NCBI GenBank assembly: GCA_017379815.1
Contig: JAFNVK010000012.1
Span: 1 to 7,247, forward strand
DNA from: Clostridia bacterium
GTDB lineage: Bacteria > Bacillota > Clostridia > Oscillospirales > CAG-272
Direction of reading: 5' to 3'
DNA: 7,247 nucleotides
Part shown: piece by piece, positions 5,301 to 7,247 of the stretch
Numbering within the stretch: position 1 is the stretch's first letter
Layout: the number at the start of each line of letters is the position of its first letter
Made by a program: the position numbers and the translations under genes
The notes under the pieces: model-generated
What the model was told of the DNA's origin: nothing
Databases searched by the model: none
Seen by the model: only the letters and a program-made list of their open reading frames with translations

Positions 5301-6455
5301 ATGAAACGCTTGCTTTTGCTCTTGCTTCTGCTCGCCCTGCTGATCGGCTCTCTGCAGGGGTGCATTCATTTCACGCCCGAGCCGCCGCCGGGAAGCGACC
5401 CCGACACCTCGCCCGAGACCGATCCTGCCTCTCCCAGCGGCACGTACCTCCCTTGGGTGGACGGCGACACCAACGCCGAAGCCTTTTTGCAGGGAGGGAT
5501 CGTGGATTGCTCCGAGCGGGAGTATTCCTACGACGAGATGTGCGAGGATCTGCGCGCGCTTTCCGCACGCTACGGTGCGCACTTTTCCTATCGCTCCATC
5601 GGCCGCTCTGCCGACGGGCGCGAGCTTTACGCCTGCACGCTGGGCAACCCAAAGGCCGAGAATGCCATTCTGGTCAGCGCAGGCATTCACGGAAGGGAAT
5701 ACCTCACCGTCCTGCTTGCCATGAAGCAGATCGAGTTTTACCTTGCCTATTACGAGACGGGCAATTTTCAGGGCGCGGCCTACAAGGATCTTTTTTCGCG
5801 CTTCTGCTTCTATATCGTTCCCATGACCAATCCCGACGGCGTGATGCTCTCGCAGGAGGGCATTTCCTCGCTCCGCTCGCCCGAGCTGCGCCAAACGGTG
5901 GAAGAGATCTATCTGAAGGATCTGCAGGACGGCATGACGGGGCAGACCGAGATCGACAGCTACCTGCAGTATTGGAAGGCCAATGCCAGAGGTGTTGACC
6001 TCAACCGCAATTTTGACGCGCTCTGGGAGGAGTACGTCAACATCAAGCGCCCCTGCTTTGCGCAGTATAAGGGTCTCTTTGCCAACTCCGAGCCCGAGAC
6101 GCGGGCGATGGTCTCCTTCTGCGAGAGCCTTGACAACGTGCGCGCCGTGCTTTGCCTGCACTCGCAGGGAGAGGTGCTGTATTGGAACTGCGGACAAAAG
6201 GAGCCTCTGCTTGAGCAGACGCGCGCCTTTACCGCCGAGATCGCCAACCGCACGGGCTACAAGCTGATCATCGAGCAGAACAACGACGCCTCCTTCAGTG
6301 ATTGGTGTGCCCTGGAAAAGGGCTGGATCGCGGTCACGGTGGAGACGGGGCTTGGCCTTTGCCCGCTGGATCTGGACAAATTTTATCCCATCTGGCAGGA
6401 TCAGTACGATCTTCTGCCGCTCTCGGCCTTCTACTTTGCCTATCGGGCAGAGTGA
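5301..6455 (+). CDS. M14-family zinc carboxypeptidase lipoprotein
   Basis: The 384-residue product starts with a lipoprotein signal peptide (MKR, eight consecutive Leu, lipobox LQGC with Cys21), then a Pro/Asp/Ser-rich linker to about residue 50, and a peptidase domain from about 75 to 384. The M14 active site is complete: zinc ligands His130 and Glu133 (HGRE) and His287 (LCLHSQG), the substrate-carboxylate-binding NRN in GVDLNRNF (231-238), and the catalytic Glu348 (TVETGLG). The segment between NPDG (177-180) and DLNRNF is longer than in pancreatic-type enzymes, which can occur in bacterial M14 proteins. It should act outside the cell at the membrane. By analogy with bacterial M14 members that cleave gamma-D-glutamyl-diamino-acid bonds, a role in peptidoglycan peptide trimming or recycling is plausible but not shown. 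ATG 5301 is the only reasonable start after the promoter; its ribosome site is weak and distant (AAAGGGA at 5281-5287, 14 bases from GGG to the ATG). It is a one-gene unit ending at a strong terminator. Confidence 0.93.
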   Translation: MKRLLLLLLLLALLIGSLQGCIHFTPEPPPGSDPDTSPETDPASPSGTYLPWVDGDTNAEAFLQGGIVDCSEREYSYDEMCEDLRALSARYGAHFSYRSIGRSADGRELYACTLGNPKAENAILVSAGIHGREYLTVLLAMKQIEFYLAYYETGNFQGAAYKDLFSRFCFYIVPMTNPDGVMLSQEGISSLRSPELRQTVEEIYLKDLQDGMTGQTEIDSYLQYWKANARGVDLNRNFDALWEEYVNIKRPCFAQYKGLFANSEPETRAMVSFCESLDNVRAVLCLHSQGEVLYWNCGQKEPLLEQTRAFTAEIANRTGYKLIIEQNNDASFSDWCALEKGWIAVTVETGLGLCPLDLDKFYPIWQDQYDLLPLSAFYFAYRAE

Positions 6456-6468
6456 GTCGGTGCTCTGC

Positions 6469-6518
6469 AAAAGATCCCCGTGCCTGCCGCATTAGCGGCA
6501 GGCACGGGGATCTTTTTT
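6469..6518. terminator. Perfect 22-bp bidirectional intrinsic terminator
   Basis: The left arm (6469-6490) and right arm (6495-6516) are exact inverted repeats around an ATTA loop. The GC-rich core (GATCCCCGTGCCTGCCGC) is flanked by an A run on the left and T run on the right, so a U tract follows on both strands. It lies between the convergent M14 peptidase gene (stop at 6455) and the minus-strand gene ending at 6532, and should serve both. Confidence 0.95.
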
Positions 6519-6531
6519 GCGCGTTTATGGA

Positions 6532-7247
6532 TCATTCATCGAATTGTCCGCGATATTCCTCGATCAGCTCGTCAAGATTTTTGCCCACGAGGCGATAATA
6601 CGCGTTGCCCTCCCGCTCGGCAATATAGAAGTATTCCGCGTCCACGAAGTGGAGCGTTCCAAAGTCGGTCACGATGTACTCGTCGCGAATGACGTCGGGG
6701 AGGTCCAAATCGTCGGGCTTTTGGATAAATTCCAGCTCCTCCAAGGGGAATTGGCAGAGCTCCTCCCATTCGCAGGAATCGATGGGCAAATCCAGGATCC
6801 TGCCAACGCCGCTGACCGACTCAAAGGCGTAGCAGTTGATATGCTCGTCGCCGTCGCGGAAGGCGGGGAGATGGGAGATCTCGAAATGGTTGCCGTGGGC
6901 GTCCTGATAGAACTGCCCGTTGTTCAAGAGGATGCGGTGGACCGTGCCGTCTTTGAGGGTGAAGAATACCGTTACCGTACCGCCGTCACAAACCTGTGTT
7001 TTCTCCTCGGAAACTTGGGTTACGGTGATCGCGATAAGGTTCTCGTGGAGATGCGCGATGGAGTGGACGTTGTCCGAGCGCGAGATATACTTGAAGCATC
7101 CGGAGGCGACCATGCCCTCCTCGGCGATCATCTTGATCTCGGCGATCTCCTCGAGGTAAAGCTCGGCAAGCCACTCACAGCCTGCCAGAGAGCGAAGGGG
7201 TTGGTCGGGAATTACCACGCTCATGCCGTAGCCGCAAATATCGCACG
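6532..7247 (-). CDS. Unrecognised protein with an N-terminal CxxC, start beyond the right edge
   Basis: The frame is open from the right edge to TGA at 6534-6532, giving 237 visible residues. The first in-window ATG (7224-7222) has no ribosome binding site, and the seven codons before it encode CDICGYG, a CxxC pair like a zinc-ribbon knuckle. The true start therefore probably lies outside the window. The remainder is acidic, with many predicted strands (for example NLIAITVTQVS, GTVTVFFTLKDGTVHRILLN, HFEISHLPAF, EYIVTDFGTLHFVDAEYFYIAE) and no signal peptide or membrane segment in view, suggesting a beta-rich cytoplasmic protein. A C-terminal helix (LDELIEEYRGQFD) ends the chain. I do not recognise the family. 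It is convergent with the M14 peptidase gene and shares its terminator; its promoter and any partner genes are out of view. Confidence 0.75.
   Translation of the reverse strand, partial: CDICGYGMSVVIPDQPLRSLAGCEWLAELYLEEIAEIKMIAEEGMVASGCFKYISRSDNVHSIAHLHENLIAITVTQVSEEKTQVCDGGTVTVFFTLKDGTVHRILLNNGQFYQDAHGNHFEISHLPAFRDGDEHINCYAFESVSGVGRILDLPIDSCEWEELCQFPLEELEFIQKPDDLDLPDVIRDEYIVTDFGTLHFVDAEYFYIAEREGNAYYRLVGKNLDELIEEYRGQFDE

Noticed and set aside
5195..5998. TTG start at 5195 with a good AAGGAGG upstream, opening a frame into the M14 gene.
   Set aside because: It is out of frame with the peptidase, its translation is Arg/Ala-rich shadow sequence, and it starts upstream of the predicted transcription start.
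4698..6470. A 590-codon open frame on the minus strand opposite the M14 peptidase gene and overlapping the PflX-type gene.
   Set aside because: It is antisense to a complete peptidase and out of frame with the radical SAM gene; no ribosome site or recognisable domain.

Overview
The window looks like chromosomal DNA of a GC-rich, Gram-positive-type anaerobe of the Firmicutes, probably an uncultured clostridial lineage. Several things point there: a bifunctional HPr kinase/phosphorylase, strong AGGAGG-type ribosome binding sites, two lipoproteins with Firmicutes-style signal peptides, a BspA-type leucine-rich-repeat protein and a PflX-type radical SAM protein. The assignment rests on gene content and signals only. 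No rRNA, tRNA, insertion sequence or CRISPR array is visible, and no gene here is clearly mobile.

Layout from left to right. (1) Minus strand, about 1-1945: hprK is followed 25 bases later by a leucine-rich-repeat gene that runs off the left edge; they probably share one transcript from an extended -10 promoter at 1937-1945. (2) Plus strand, about 2028-4061: a divergent two-gene unit encodes a PrsA/SurA-like lipoprotein and a single-pass membrane protein of unknown function. (3) A long imperfect hairpin at 4068-4130 separates this unit from the next, convergent gene. (4) Minus strand, 4165-5123: a monocistronic PflX-type radical SAM protein with its own promoter. (5) Plus strand, 5211-6455: a divergent M14 zinc carboxypeptidase lipoprotein behind a near-consensus promoter. 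(6) A perfect 22-bp bidirectional terminator at 6469-6518. (7) Minus strand from 6532: an unrecognised gene that enters from the right edge.

The genes form short transcription units arranged as two divergent promoter regions and two convergent terminator regions. The common thread is the cell envelope: a lipoprotein foldase-like protein, a membrane-anchored extracytoplasmic protein and a lipoprotein peptidase that may act on wall peptides. hprK (carbon catabolite control) and the radical SAM protein are cytoplasmic. No coherent new defence or biosynthetic system is evident. The most unusual items are the signal-peptide-less, strictly 23-residue-periodic repeat protein attached to hprK, the parvulin-like lipoprotein lacking a usual active-site histidine, its unknown membrane partner, and the right-edge gene with a CxxC motif just upstream of an apparent but probably false start. 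Gaps between genes are all under 300 bases.
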